Origin: Solitalea lacus
Lineage (GTDB): Bacteria; Bacteroidota; Bacteroidia; Sphingobacteriales; Sphingobacteriaceae
Assembly: GCF_022014595.1 (NCBI RefSeq)
Contig: NZ_CP091740.1
Location: 3,770,200-3,834,199, forward strand
Direction: 5' to 3'
DNA length: 64,000 bases
Below the pieces are notes generated by a model. That model was not told the DNA's origin and did no database searches. It was given only the letters and a program-made list of their open reading frames with translations. Position 1 is the first letter of the stretch. Each line of letters opens with the position of its first letter. Below are positions 9,096 through 18,670 of this stretch, one piece after another. Made by a program: the position numbers and the translations under genes.

Positions 9096-10997
9096 TTATT
9101 TCACTTCTTCAAAATCTACATCTTTTACATCACCGCTATTGTTGTCACCTGAAGAAGATGAACCATCAGCACCAGGTTGAGCACCACCGGCTTCCTGAGT
9201 AGCTTTGTACATTTCTTCTGAAGCAGCGTTCCAAGCATTGGTTAATGCAGCTGAAGCAGTTTCAATAGTTGCCAAATCTTTAGCAGCATGTGCATCTTTC
9301 AATTGTTTCAATGCATCTTCAATTGCTGATTTGTTTCCAGCAGAAAGTTTATCACCGTATTCTTTTAATTGTTTCTCAGTTGAGAAAATCAATGAATCGG
9401 CAGCGTTCAGCTTTTCGATTTCTTCTTTAGCCTTTTTGTCTGACTCAGCATTAGCTTCCGCCTCCTTCTTCATTCTGTCGATATCAGCATCTGACAAACC
9501 TGAACTTGCTTCGATACGGATTTTTTGCTCTTTACCGGTAGCTTTATCTTTAGCCAGTACATGTAAAATACCGTTGGCGTCGATATCAAATGCTACTTCA
9601 ATTTGAGGAATACCACGAGGAGCAGGCGGAATACCGTCTAAGTGGAAACGACCAATGGTACGGTTTTGATTAGCCATTGGACGCTCACCTTGCAATATGT
9701 GAATTTCTACAGAAGGCTGATTGTCTGACGCTGTTGAGAACACTTCACTACGCTTGGTAGGAATGGTTGTGTTAGCCTCAATCAAACGAGTCATTACACC
9801 TCCCATGGTTTCAATACCTAATGAAAGCGGAGTTACGTCTAACAACAATACGTCTTTAACTTCACCTGTTAATACACCACCTTGAATTGCGGCACCAACA
9901 GCAACTACCTCATCAGGGTTAACACCTTTTGAAGGAGCTTTACCGAAGAATGATTGCACTGCTTCCTGAATAGCAGGAATACGGGTTGATCCACCTACCA
10001 AAATGATTTCATCAATATCACCTACTGATAAACCGGAATTTTTCAATGCAGTTTTACAAGGCTCAATGGTACGTTTAATCAACGAATCTGCCAATTGTTC
10101 AAACTTAGCACGGGTAAAGTTGCGCACCAAGTGTTTAGGCACACCGTCAACCGGCATAATGTATGGCAAGTTAATTTCTGTTGAAGTAGAGCTCGATAAT
10201 TCAATTTTAGCTTTTTCAGCAGCTTCTTTCAAGCGCTGCAATGCCATTGGATCTCTACGAAGATCTAAGCCTTCATCTTTTTTAAACTCTTCTGCTAACC
10301 AGTCGATGATAACTTGGTCAAAGTCGTCTCCACCTAAATGCGTATCACCGTCAGTAGATTTCACTTCAAACACGCCATCACCTAGCTCAAGAATAGAAAC
10401 GTCATGTGTACCACCTCCACAGTCGAACACCACAATTTTCATATCCTTATGCGCTTTATCTAAGCCGTACGCTAAAGCTGCGGCAGTAGGCTCATTAATA
10501 ATACGCTTAACAGTTAAACCTGCAATTTCACCCGCTTCTTTGGTAGCCTGACGCTGTGCATCGTTAAAGTAAGCAGGAACGGTAATAACCGCTTCTGTCA
10601 CTTCAGTACCTAAGTAATCTTCAGCAGTTTTCTTCATTTTTTGAAGAATCATGGCCGAAATTTCTTGAGGAGTATAGTTGCGATCATCAATTTGAACGCG
10701 AGGTGTATTATTGTCACCTTTTACTACCGTGTATGGAACGCGTGAAATCTCTTTTAAGTCTTCTTCATAAGTATTACCCATGAAACGCTTAATAGAGTAA
10801 ACAGTCTTTTTAGGGTTAGTAATCGCTTGACGTTTAGCAGGGTCACCCACTTTACGCTCACCATTCTCAACAAATGCAACAATTGAAGGTGTAGTTCTTC
10901 TACCTTCACTGTTTGGAATTACTACCGGCTCATTACCTTCCATAACGGCAACACATGAGTTGGTAGTTCCTAAATCGATACCTATAATTTTTGACAT
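9096..10997 (-). CDS. dnaK: Molecular chaperone DnaK (Hsp70)
   Basis: ATP-driven chaperone that binds exposed hydrophobic stretches with DnaJ and GrpE. The nucleotide-binding domain starts [16 protein letters not shown] and contains the phosphate-2 motif [15 protein letters not shown] and adenosine motif [12 protein letters not shown]. The interdomain linker [18 protein letters not shown] leads to the substrate-binding domain ([22 protein letters not shown]) and a helical lid. The C terminus [11 protein letters not shown] is the conserved co-chaperone tail. I chose ATG 10997 ([12 protein letters not shown]), giving the normal 633 residues. The longer reading from 11048 adds 17 residues not seen in the family. 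No dnaJ or grpE lies next to it. Confidence 0.97.
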   Translation of the reverse strand: MSKIIGIDLGTTNSCVAVMEGNEPVVIPNSEGRRTTPSIVAFVENGERKVGDPAKRQAITNPKKTVYSIKRFMGNTYEEDLKEISRVPYTVVKGDNNTPRVQIDDRNYTPQEISAMILQKMKKTAEDYLGTEVTEAVITVPAYFNDAQRQATKEAGEIAGLTVKRIINEPTAAALAYGLDKAHKDMKIVVFDCGGGTHDVSILELGDGVFEVKSTDGDTHLGGDDFDQVIIDWLAEEFKKDEGLDLRRDPMALQRLKEAAEKAKIELSSSTSTEINLPYIMPVDGVPKHLVRNFTRAKFEQLADSLIKRTIEPCKTALKNSGLSVGDIDEIILVGGSTRIPAIQEAVQSFFGKAPSKGVNPDEVVAVGAAIQGGVLTGEVKDVLLLDVTPLSLGIETMGGVMTRLIEANTTIPTKRSEVFSTASDNQPSVEIHILQGERPMANQNRTIGRFHLDGIPPAPRGIPQIEVAFDIDANGILHVLAKDKATGKEQKIRIEASSGLSDADIDRMKKEAEANAESDKKAKEEIEKLNAADSLIFSTEKQLKEYGDKLSAGNKSAIEDALKQLKDAHAAKDLATIETASAALTNAWNAASEEMYKATQEAGGAQPGADGSSSSGDNNSGDVKDVDFEEVK

Positions 10998-11073
10998 AAT
11001 CTTATAATTCCTTTGGACGTTACCCCTATTTATCAAGCCGCATGCCAATACCGTTTTGACAGAAAAACACTGA

Positions 11074-11081
11074 CAAAACTA
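11074..11081 (-). promoter_or_regulatory. Possible -7 promoter element (TAGTTTTG) for dnaK
   Basis: On the minus strand this matches TAnnTTTG, about 75 bp before the dnaK ATG. No clear -33 box is found at 19-20 bp, which might reflect a specialised heat-shock promoter or chance. Confidence 0.35.
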
Positions 11082-11249
11082 CATGAAGGAGTTACCACTA
11101 GTTGACGGGATGGACAAATTGGGTGTTTTTATGGCAAGAATTGAGTTTGTTTTGTAGTTGGGTAACAGTGTAATTATATTGCACTATCTGTGGCTTTATC
11201 TACCTATGCGACTTGTCTCTATGGATCCTTTGTGGGTAGTCCATGTTTT

Positions 11250-11300
11250 ACCAATCAATGTCCACGTTAGGAATCTTAGTCTATCCTGTGCGGTAGGACT
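11250..11300. repeat. Degenerate intergenic repeat, copy 1
   Basis: Shares CAATGTCCAC, TAGGAA and a GCGG..GACT ending in the same order and spacing with the copy at 11411-11473. Confidence 0.5.
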
Positions 11301-11410
11301 GGCCGAATACCAGAAAAAAGTTCCCAAAGATCAAGATAAACAAAGCTTCCTCCCCATACCCAACGCGTAGCCCGCTATTTTGTCTTCTCGAAGTTCATAG
11401 CAGAAACGTA

Positions 11411-11473
11411 ATGTGAAACCATTCAATGTCCACAATAGGAACAATAACCTATACTGGCCTGAGCGGAATGACT
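11411..11473. repeat. Degenerate intergenic repeat, copy 2
   Basis: Contains GAAACCATTCAATGTCCAC, TAGGAA and GAGCGGAATGACT. Its two ends (GAAACCATTCAAT and GAGCGGAATG) recur at 29347-29402, so a short dispersed non-coding element is likely. Confidence 0.5.
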
Positions 11474-11864
11474 TAAGGCGGATAGGGTGCAATTCTGTTG
11501 CGGACATTCGTTGATTTACCTAGAAACTTTGAAACTTTGCTTTGACAATTAAATACTTTAATCCCAGGAAGTAAAATTTAATAAAAGTTTATAAACATGT
11601 CTTAAAAAAAATACGTTAGAAAGAATCTTAAGGACTCCTCCCTTTCCATACAACCACTGAAAACTCCTATTGCTACCTCTTTTAAACAAGTGTTTTGAGC
11701 GTTCCTGCATCAAACTGCATTAGCTCAAGCTGAAAACCCTGATTCGGTATTTGTTTTGCCTAAACATTTTATATCGAGCTTATTGAATTCAGAAAACAAG
11801 CGCTTCCCTTCCTTCTCTTAGTTATTCTACAAGACTTATTGATTCACTGTTTAATAATTTAACT

Positions 11865-13475
11865 ATGATCAAACTGTACAAGACCTCAGCTTTCTACCCT
11901 GTAATATCAGTAAAATTGCCAGGCTTATTTTCCCTATTACTCCTTCTCTTTCTTTCTTCTTCTTTTTTTTCCTTTGCTCAAACTTGTAATAGAAGCCTTG
12001 GGGAACCTGTGGTGAATATTACGTTTGGGACAGCAGATTTACCGACAAGCAGAAGTGTTTTGAAACCTGAGGATGGAAGCACTGGCTGTAAATTTCAATC
12101 ATCAGGACTGACAGGACCTAATACCTATATTTTGAGTGCTGCATCAGGGAAATCAGCTGGTCATTTTAATAAATGGCATGATGCTCCGGATCATACTCTG
12201 AATGACAAAAATGGGAATATGTTAATTATTGATCAATCTATTTCTAATATACCTGTCTATGAACTAACTGTAAATGGTTTATGCTCAGGTGTGAAGTATG
12301 AATTTTCTGCTTGGGTAGCAAATTTATTAATTCCGGATGGGGTAGACCCAAACGTTATTTTTAATATAAGAGATGTTAAAACAAACATAATTATAAAAAC
12401 GGTCAGAACTGGGGACCTAATGGAGACTTCTCATATTCTTTGGAAACAGCAAACTCTTATGTTTGAAGTGCCGGATGGAGAAACCTCAATAAAGTTCGAG
12501 GTAGAGCTAGCAAATGAAGGCAGGATAGGCAATGATATAGCTATTGATGACATTACCATATGCCCCTGTTTGCCAGATTTGCAAATTATATTACCTGATG
12601 CAGTTTGTGAAGGTGAACCTGCAACTTTGCATTCATCTTTTACACCCAATGTATTTGAACATCTGATCTACCAATGGCAGCGAAGTGCAAATACAAAAAA
12701 CTGGCAAATAATTGACGCGGCCGAAAGCGCAGAACTTTATTTAAATAATGCTTTACCTGGTTTTTATTATCGTGTAATTGTTTATGGGCAGGGGAATATA
12801 AATTGTATCAATGAAAATGTAATTAGCAATGTGGTTGAGTTGAAAACAAAGAAATGTAAAACTGATGTGGCCATCACTATCCAGTCGGAGAAAAAGCCGG
12901 TTGAGCCTGGCGATGAGTTAAAATATACCTTAAAGACCATTAATAACGGACCTATAACTGCTAGAATGGTAAACGTTATAGACGACTTACCCCCTGATAT
13001 GCTGTATATGCGAACGCTGGTAACAAAGGGTGAAGCTATCTTTAATGCTCAAAACCGTTCTCTGGCTTGGAAAATAGATTCATTGTTGAACAACGAAACC
13101 GCCGAGTTGGAGCTTTGGGTAATAGTAGAAAGCAATCGTACATTGGTTAATAAAGCAATTATAACCTACAGTGAAGAGGATTTGTATACGGCGAATAATA
13201 CAGCCGTAGATATTAAGTACCGCGCAATACCCAATGTAATTACGCCTAATGGCGATGGCTTCAACGACTTTTTTCAACTACCCACCAATGAACAAGAGTT
13301 TAATCGTTTGAAAATTTTTAACGTTTGGGGCAAAATGGTGTACCAAAGTGACAATTATCAAAATAACTGGAATGGCAGCGAACTCCCCATTGGGACCTAT
13401 TATTATTCATTGGAGAGGAGGTATAATGACCGGAAGTCAGAGCAGTTGACTGGGTATATACAATTACTAAGGTGA
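11865..13475 (+). CDS. Cell-surface protein with DUF11-like domain and T9SS type B (CHU_C) sorting domain
   Basis: A 536-residue exported protein. A long signal peptide occupies about residues 1-39 (hydrophobic core LFSLLLLLFLSSSFFSF, ending FAQ). The first 230 residues look like a beta-sandwich of the carbohydrate-binding/MAM type (CSGVKYEFSAWVANL, IAIDDITICPC). An Ig-like segment follows. Then comes a DUF11-type repeat (VEPGDELKYTLKTINNGP, NVIDDLPPDMLY). The C-terminal 80 residues (NVITPNGDGFNDFF, LKIFNVWGKMVYQSDNY, LPIGTYYYSL, TGYIQLLR) are the gliding-motility/T9SS type B sorting domain, which directs secretion through the type IX system. Ligand unknown. No partner gene is adjacent. Confidence 0.85.
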   Translation: MIKLYKTSAFYPVISVKLPGLFSLLLLLFLSSSFFSFAQTCNRSLGEPVVNITFGTADLPTSRSVLKPEDGSTGCKFQSSGLTGPNTYILSAASGKSAGHFNKWHDAPDHTLNDKNGNMLIIDQSISNIPVYELTVNGLCSGVKYEFSAWVANLLIPDGVDPNVIFNIRDVKTNIIIKTVRTGDLMETSHILWKQQTLMFEVPDGETSIKFEVELANEGRIGNDIAIDDITICPCLPDLQIILPDAVCEGEPATLHSSFTPNVFEHLIYQWQRSANTKNWQIIDAAESAELYLNNALPGFYYRVIVYGQGNINCINENVISNVVELKTKKCKTDVAITIQSEKKPVEPGDELKYTLKTINNGPITARMVNVIDDLPPDMLYMRTLVTKGEAIFNAQNRSLAWKIDSLLNNETAELELWVIVESNRTLVNKAIITYSEEDLYTANNTAVDIKYRAIPNVITPNGDGFNDFFQLPTNEQEFNRLKIFNVWGKMVYQSDNYQNNWNGSELPIGTYYYSLERRYNDRKSEQLTGYIQLLR

Positions 13476-13917
13476 CCGTTTGATAATTGCATTTAGTATC
13501 GTTTTTGGGGTTGTATAAAGAGTGTTACATTCCTCGGCTGATGTAATTTTGTTCAATTGTAACACACAGAAGAATGATTAACCCCCCTCCCGCAAATAAT
13601 TTATTACCTATTTTGACATTATTGACTTTTGTATATCCTAAACACATATTAGCGCTAACATCATGAGCTAAGATATAAACTCTTAGAGCGAATGTTACAA
13701 TATCACAAATTTCAATACGGTAAAAAATGAGAATAGTCTATTTACATCCTTGCAACATATTTGAAGTTTATTCCAATCTTTAATCCTTTTTTCCGCATCA
13801 CCTCAACAACCTCATATCCAATCCATTTCAGACGTAGTAACTTTTTATATTTTTCTTAATCATATTAATATTTTATTTTAGAAATAGCATTCGTATTAGC
13901 CTACTAATTGTCTAAAA
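13476..13917. other. Intergenic region between two convergent 3' ends
   Basis: An unusually long (442 bp) gap for convergent genes. GTGTTACA at 13522-13529 pairs with TGTAACAC at 13558-13565, and a third TGTTACAA occurs near 13694. On the minus strand a 37-codon coding-like stretch ends at 13742 (residues such as LKWIGYEVVEVMRKKGLKIG) but has no start codon, perhaps a remnant of a lost last gene of the polysaccharide operon. Nothing firm can be annotated. Confidence 0.4.
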
Positions 13918-14397
13918 TTATGATTCAATGAAGCTTTGAATTGAGTTTAAGAGTTCCTTTGAAGCAAATTTTCCAATTTTATGAAGTGGTTTTAAATCCT
14001 CATTTAATAATGACAAAAGTTTGTCTTTAAGTTGGTGCTCATTGTACGCAACATGGATATATTTTAGTTTATCAAAACTTTTTGCTGTAGCTAATTGATG
14101 GTCATTTCTGTGTTCACCCAATTTTGCTATTCGAGGTAAAACAATTATTGGTTTCTCTTTCTCAAGAGCAGTAATAATTGTTCCCATTCCAGCGTGACTG
14201 ATGATGAGTTTAGCTTGGTTAAAGTATGAATTAAACTCAGTAGGGCTAACAAATTCATGTGCCTGCATGTTTTTTACTACATAGCTAGTTTTAGCAACTT
14301 GAGCTATTATCGGCCTATCAATGATTTCTGCAATTTCATCAACAGCTTTAATTAGTCTATCAAAGGGTTCTTGAGTACCTATGGTTAAAAAAATCAT
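13918..14397 (-). CDS. Alg13/PssE-like glycosyltransferase catalytic subunit
   Basis: 159 residues matching the C-terminal (UDP-sugar-binding) half of GT28-type glycosyltransferases: MIFLTIGTQEPFDRLI at the start and the nucleotide-sugar motif ISHAGMGTIITALEKEKPIIVLPR with EHRNDHQLATA. Such half-enzymes work as a complex with an Alg14-like membrane anchor, which is encoded just upstream (ATGA overlap of 4 bp at 14394-14397). It is the last gene of the capsule operon. It probably adds a sugar to the lipid-linked repeat unit at the cytoplasmic membrane face. The sugar is unknown. Confidence 0.85.
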   Translation of the reverse strand: MIFLTIGTQEPFDRLIKAVDEIAEIIDRPIIAQVAKTSYVVKNMQAHEFVSPTEFNSYFNQAKLIISHAGMGTIITALEKEKPIIVLPRIAKLGEHRNDHQLATAKSFDKLKYIHVAYNEHQLKDKLLSLLNEDLKPLHKIGKFASKELLNSIQSFIES

Positions 14398-14837
14398 CCT
14401 ATAATATTACCGTGAAAAATAACTTTTGAAGAGGTTAAATGTGACCACTGTGTGTAGCACTTATGGGCGAAAAAAGACGCTATTTTGCCGCTCATTGATA
14501 ATTTCTCAGCATTAGCAATACTGTCTATCCAAATCGTTTTACTACCAATTAATCTTCCTGCAATTATTCCCATCAAACCAGGCGCAGCCCCAGTTGAAAT
14601 AATAACATTTGGTTTTATTGAAAAGACTTTGTTAAAAACTATATAGCCCATCTTGATAAGTTTTAGCTTATTCCATCTGTTGGCATCGGGTACAGAATAA
14701 AATTGATGATCTTTTACCATAGCAGCAAATCCAAGACTTGTTGATATGTAGACAACCTCATGATCCACAAATGCCGGAACCAATCTTTGAAGTTGTATCC
14801 AATGACCACCACCAGAGGCAATAGCGAGTATTTTCAT
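14394..14837 (-). CDS. Alg14/PssD-like glycosyltransferase anchor subunit
   Basis: 147 residues corresponding to the N-terminal half of a GT28-type enzyme: MKILAIASGGGHWIQLQRL, then KPNVIISTGAAPGLMGIIAGRLIGSKTIWIDSIA, as in Alg14, PssD and CpsF. The segment around residues 85-105 is hydrophobic and would dock the complex to the inner membrane and recruit the Alg13-like partner encoded directly downstream. The stop overlaps the partner's start, consistent with translational coupling and a 1:1 complex. Confidence 0.85.
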   Translation of the reverse strand: MKILAIASGGGHWIQLQRLVPAFVDHEVVYISTSLGFAAMVKDHQFYSVPDANRWNKLKLIKMGYIVFNKVFSIKPNVIISTGAAPGLMGIIAGRLIGSKTIWIDSIANAEKLSMSGKIASFFAHKCYTQWSHLTSSKVIFHGNIIG

Positions 14838-14850
14838 AAATTTTGATTAT

Positions 14851-15363
14851 TTACTTTCTTTTTCTGATAAGTTTTGCTGGCACACCTCCAACAATGCTAT
14901 AGGGCTCAACGTCTTTTGCCACAAAAGCACCTGCCCCAATAATACTTCCCTTTCCAATCTTTAACCCTGGCATAATTACAACATTTCTCCCAATCCATAC
15001 GTCATCTTCTATTTCACAAGGTATTTCAATAGTTTTGCCTTGCAAGGCCATTGGAATGTCTGTTCGATCAAATTTATGGGTATTTGAGTAGATGGCTACA
15101 TTAGGAGCAATCATGACATAATTACCAATTGTAGCGCCTTGTATGTAAACATTTTCATTGATCATGCAATGACTTCCTATTGAGATTCCATTTCCATCCC
15201 CAAGATTAACTCTTGGTTGTATTTTACAATTATCGCCTATAGTTAGAAAGTTTTTTGCTAAACCAACTCTCAATTTATTGAAACTCGGGCCCAATGGAAA
15301 AAAGCTTGATGGCAAACGGTTTGCGATAAAATAATAAAATATCAAACTAATTTTCTTTTTCAT
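14851..15363 (-). CDS. Hexapeptide-repeat O-acetyltransferase (WcaF/serine-acetyltransferase type)
   Basis: Left-handed beta-helix acyltransferase. Hexapeptide turns run from about residue 45 (FLTIGDNCKIQPRVNLGDG, ISIGSHCMINENVYI, ATIGNYVMIAPNVAIYSNTH), and IEDDVWIGRNVVIMPGLKIGKGSIIGAGAFVAKDVEPYS is the family signature before GGVPAKLIRKRK. The catalytic His is in YSNTHKFDR. I chose ATG 15363 (MKKKISLIFYYF, 170 residues). A longer frame to 15447 would overlap the upstream gene by 101 bp. It likely acetylates a sugar of the polysaccharide repeat unit. Confidence 0.85.
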   Translation of the reverse strand: MKKKISLIFYYFIANRLPSSFFPLGPSFNKLRVGLAKNFLTIGDNCKIQPRVNLGDGNGISIGSHCMINENVYIQGATIGNYVMIAPNVAIYSNTHKFDRTDIPMALQGKTIEIPCEIEDDVWIGRNVVIMPGLKIGKGSIIGAGAFVAKDVEPYSIVGGVPAKLIRKRK

Positions 15364-16312
15364 TAAGAATCTCTTTATATAAATCGTAAATTTTTGACAC
15401 AACAGAATCCTGATCAAGTTGGAGTTCTTCAATTCTTTGTTTTCCATTAGTAACCCTTTGTGCAGCTTCCAAAGCTATAAGATTTTCAAGGGGAATAATA
15501 AATTTATCAGGGTCAAACGAATCTATGACATAGCAGTTTTTAACTCCCGATAATAAATATTGGACATCTCCTACATTTGTTGAAATAATAGGTATACCTC
15601 CAGCCATTGCTTCTTTAATAATTTGAGGTGATCCTTCATTTAACGAGGTCATTAAAAGACAGTCAAGTTTACTTAAGTTTTCTATTACTTGATTTCTTGT
15701 TAGGTTATGAAATTCAATAATTTCAATATTTTTATTCTCAACAATTAAGCTATCTGTAATACTTTTGAATAATTTAAAATTCTTCTCAGGCCGTTTTCTA
15801 TCTCCGGGAAAACCAATTCGAAAAACTTCTTTAGTGTTTTTCCGTTTACTATCAAATACTTTAACATTTATACCACAGGGTATTTTATTTAACTTAAAGG
15901 ATTGCTTATAAAATAAAGAAAGCATTCTTTCATTTAGAATAATCACTTTGTTAACCCTATTAACAACCATCATAGTGATTTTTAATAACAAGCCCCCACT
16001 CTTATTAGGATTGGTATCGCTTCCGTGTAACGTGATTAGAATGGGCGTTATAATAAAAGGATTGAACAATAAGAATAAACCCGATAAACCAAAATGTATA
16101 TGAATTATATCAAAATTTTCTTTTCGGATGAGGTTACTAATACCTAAAATACTTTTAATGTAGTTAAGCTTCGAAGCACGCCCATTAATGAAATAAATTT
16201 GATGTTCTATAGGATAGTTTTTCGATAAATATTCAATTTGTTCTTTAACATGGATGCCATTATATATATGATCCTTATTTGGATACATATTGGTCACAAA
16301 TAATAGTTTCAT
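15347..16312 (-). CDS. Glycosyltransferase family 4
   Basis: A GT-B retaining glycosyltransferase of 321 residues. The N-terminal Rossmann domain starts LLFVTNMYPNKDHIYNGIHV and includes FDIIHIHFGLSG and LITLHGSDTNP. The C-terminal donor domain has RIGFPGDRKRPEKNF and the EX7E-type motif NEGSPQIIKEAMAGGIPIISTNVGD. It sits in the middle of the capsule operon, 4 bp after the preceding gene, and its 3' end overlaps the acetyltransferase start by 17 bp. Donor and acceptor cannot be deduced. Very AT-rich codon use, as in the neighbouring variable genes. Confidence 0.88.
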   Translation of the reverse strand: MKLLFVTNMYPNKDHIYNGIHVKEQIEYLSKNYPIEHQIYFINGRASKLNYIKSILGISNLIRKENFDIIHIHFGLSGLFLLFNPFIITPILITLHGSDTNPNKSGGLLLKITMMVVNRVNKVIILNERMLSLFYKQSFKLNKIPCGINVKVFDSKRKNTKEVFRIGFPGDRKRPEKNFKLFKSITDSLIVENKNIEIIEFHNLTRNQVIENLSKLDCLLMTSLNEGSPQIIKEAMAGGIPIISTNVGDVQYLLSGVKNCYVIDSFDPDKFIIPLENLIALEAAQRVTNGKQRIEELQLDQDSVVSKIYDLYKEILNEKEN

Positions 16313-16316
16313 AAGA

Positions 16317-17393
16317 TTATTTCCTGTTAATAATTAACTCAAATTCCTCAGAGACAATGTACTCCCATGAAAAACATTTACTTTCTTTTTTTATTTCCTC
16401 AGGATCATATATATATTTATTGTAATTGTCCATTATTACGTGTAATCCTTTCACTATGGATTCTAAATTATCTTTAATTAATACACCGTTTTTTTGAGTA
16501 ATTATTTTTTTATTTTCATAAGTTGCAGTAGCTAAAACTGGCAAGCCGGAAACTAGATACTCATATGTTTTAGTAGGAGGTTGAAACTCATACCAAGGAG
16601 TTATTGGCACATAACTGATCCCTATATCAGCATTGTCAAAATATGGTTTCAATTTATCCTGATTAATTCTTCCTAGTAACTGAATGTTTTTTACTTTATT
16701 AGAACTGATAAATTCTTTAAGAATTTGAAGTTCATTCTCTGGGCTATCACCTATTATTTTTAATGAACATTGCTGAGCTAAATTAGCATTATTGGAAAAC
16801 TCATAAAATGCCTTTACAAAAGTTAAAATATCTCTTCCTTGTAAAGAACCCACATAAATAAATGTAAGATGAGAGTCTTCAATATGTTTTGTTTTAAAAT
16901 TTTCTCCTCCTAAAGGCAATAGCGAATATTTTTTTATGCCAAGGGATTTAGCTACACCTTCACTAATTACAGAAATATTAGCAAAAGCCAGAGATTCAAG
17001 TTTAAGAAAGAAATTATATGTTGTACGATTTATCAAGTTTTTATGTACGGAAGCTGTACGAATATCTAAATTGATAGATGTTTTAGGAAATAGAAATTTA
17101 ACAAATGAGACCCCCCTTATGTATACTATAAAAACATTATCGAATAGGCCCCATTTAATGGCATTATAAATAGAATTAAGCAATCTATAATTCCTCCTTA
17201 ATAAATTTCCAGCTCTAGTTACATAATGAACTTTAATATCAGTTAGCTCAATTCTGGGCCTATTATAATCCCAGCATATATATGTAATGTCGAATCTATT
17301 TTTTGCGTATTCGCAATACTTATATGTATCGGTTAGATATCCAAACTGACTTGTAGTGCAGATTAATATTCTTGGTTTTCTATTTTCATTCAT
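16317..17393 (-). CDS. Glycosyltransferase (GT4-like, GT-B fold)
   Basis: 358 residues. The N terminus RILICTTSQFGYLTDTYKY is a Rossmann start. The C-terminal half has LTFIYVGSLQGRDILTFVKAF, VKNIQLLGRINQDKLKPYFDNADIGISYVP and QPPTKTYEYLVSGLPVLATATYEN, which are GT4-type donor-binding motifs, although the first domain is divergent. Start set at ATG 17393 (MNENRKPRIL), overlapping the stop of the upstream polymerase gene by 8 bp. The longer alternative to 17441 would extend 56 bp into that gene. Role: one of the sugar additions in repeat-unit assembly. Confidence 0.8.
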   Translation of the reverse strand: MNENRKPRILICTTSQFGYLTDTYKYCEYAKNRFDITYICWDYNRPRIELTDIKVHYVTRAGNLLRRNYRLLNSIYNAIKWGLFDNVFIVYIRGVSFVKFLFPKTSINLDIRTASVHKNLINRTTYNFFLKLESLAFANISVISEGVAKSLGIKKYSLLPLGGENFKTKHIEDSHLTFIYVGSLQGRDILTFVKAFYEFSNNANLAQQCSLKIIGDSPENELQILKEFISSNKVKNIQLLGRINQDKLKPYFDNADIGISYVPITPWYEFQPPTKTYEYLVSGLPVLATATYENKKIITQKNGVLIKDNLESIVKGLHVIMDNYNKYIYDPEEIKKESKCFSWEYIVSEEFELIINRK

Positions 17394-18651
17394 ATAAGTG
17401 AACCTTAATTTTTTGACAATACTGAATTTTTCGCATCTCATACCAATTCAAAACAGTTAACAATATTTGTATGGTAAAAAAAATAGAAATAAAAAACCGA
17501 TCCCTAAAAGCGTCATTATATAACATTATAATTATTATAATAAACCGTAAAAACAAAGTTTGAAAATTGTTAAGCTTAATGTTTAGAAATTGAGCGTATA
17601 ATACTTTATTGATTTGATAAAGGATAAGTAATGAGAGAAGCAGTCCCCCGGTTATTAATAAATAGAATATGTAGGGGCGTGAGCCTAATAAAAGCCAGTT
17701 ATACTTTTGGGCAAAAGGAGAGGTTTTAAGAAACGTACCACCTTTAAATGCCCCATATTCCATGCCCAAAAGAAAGTTCCCACTGTCTTCACTTATTAAT
17801 TTACTTGCAAATGCAATTTTAGTAAACCTTGGCACATCCTCTCCTTTTTCAACTTCATTGGTCAAATATTTTTCTAAAAAATCTTTATTAAATATCTCTT
17901 TGATTGGGTTATTAATTTTTTTTGTTCCATCAGAATATAAAGATGATACAGCCCCTATCAATATTAAGCATCCAATCGAAATTGAAATGATACTTCTAAA
18001 GTTTTTCACTTGTATAACACACAAAATAAAAATAGGGATAATGATAAATGTAATTTTTGTTTCATTTAAAACTACTGGTAATAAAAAAACAGTTAGTGGT
18101 AATAATGCTTTAAATCTGCTTTTTGTATAGAAAGTAGAATTGAATAACGTTAGAAAAAACAAAGAAATAAATATAGTTAATGTAAGTATGCCTGATGAAT
18201 ATGCGCCTAATGAGCCTCCTACTTTATCACTTGCACCGTACTGACTAAATTGGTAAAGAGCACAAGGTATTTGGAGTGCGAGGAAAAAGAAAATAAAGCG
18301 TTTAACTTCTTTAAAGAAGAATAGCACCAAAGGTGATTTCTTAACAGCTTCAAGAAATAATATAACTGCTGGTATTATTAATAACTCTCTTAATCCATTC
18401 AGATAGGTTATGATGTCTGTTGAATTATAGGCAAAACCCAAAATAGAAAACGCAATAACAAGTAAGGATAATATTTTTTGATGGTTAGTGTTTTTATTAA
18501 ATGCACTTATTCCCAGATAAATAAGTATAGCATCTAGTAATAAATCAACAATAAAGCTATTTTCCTGTATACCTAATATGTCCTTTTGTACAAATTTGTA
18601 CATACTCATTAGGTAAAGGTTGTATATGAAAAGTTTAATATGTGTTTTCAA
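17386..18651 (-). CDS. Wzy-like O-antigen/exopolysaccharide polymerase
   Basis: A 421-residue polytopic inner-membrane protein with about 10-12 hydrophobic segments and no soluble catalytic domain. It has a larger loop between roughly residues 240 and 310 (KINNPIKEIFNKDFLEKYL, ENGEDVPRFTK-like charged stretch). This topology is that of O-antigen ligases and polymerases. Sequence conservation in this family is low, so assignment rests on topology and on position between glycosyltransferase genes and downstream of a Wzx flippase. It would polymerise flipped repeat units on the periplasmic side. Confidence 0.75.
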   Translation of the reverse strand: MKTHIKLFIYNLYLMSMYKFVQKDILGIQENSFIVDLLLDAILIYLGISAFNKNTNHQKILSLLVIAFSILGFAYNSTDIITYLNGLRELLIIPAVILFLEAVKKSPLVLFFFKEVKRFIFFFLALQIPCALYQFSQYGASDKVGGSLGAYSSGILTLTIFISLFFLTLFNSTFYTKSRFKALLPLTVFLLPVVLNETKITFIIIPIFILCVIQVKNFRSIISISIGCLILIGAVSSLYSDGTKKINNPIKEIFNKDFLEKYLTNEVEKGEDVPRFTKIAFASKLISEDSGNFLLGMEYGAFKGGTFLKTSPFAQKYNWLLLGSRPYIFYLLITGGLLLSLLILYQINKVLYAQFLNIKLNNFQTLFLRFIIIIIMLYNDAFRDRFFISIFFTIQILLTVLNWYEMRKIQYCQKIKVHLYE

Positions 18652-18670
18652 TGAAAATAATGGTTCAGTT

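Larger units (their letters stand above)
11082..11864. other. Long non-coding region upstream of dnaK and the surface-protein gene
   Basis: About 780 bp between divergent genes with no convincing reading frame. It holds two degenerate copies of a roughly 50-bp element (listed as repeats). The rest is AT-rich with no recognised RNA or promoter motif. Confidence 0.5.

Noticed and set aside
11158-11370. A 70-codon plus-strand frame upstream of the surface-protein gene
   Set aside because: TTG start, no domain or composition typical of a protein, and it runs through the degenerate repeat copy.
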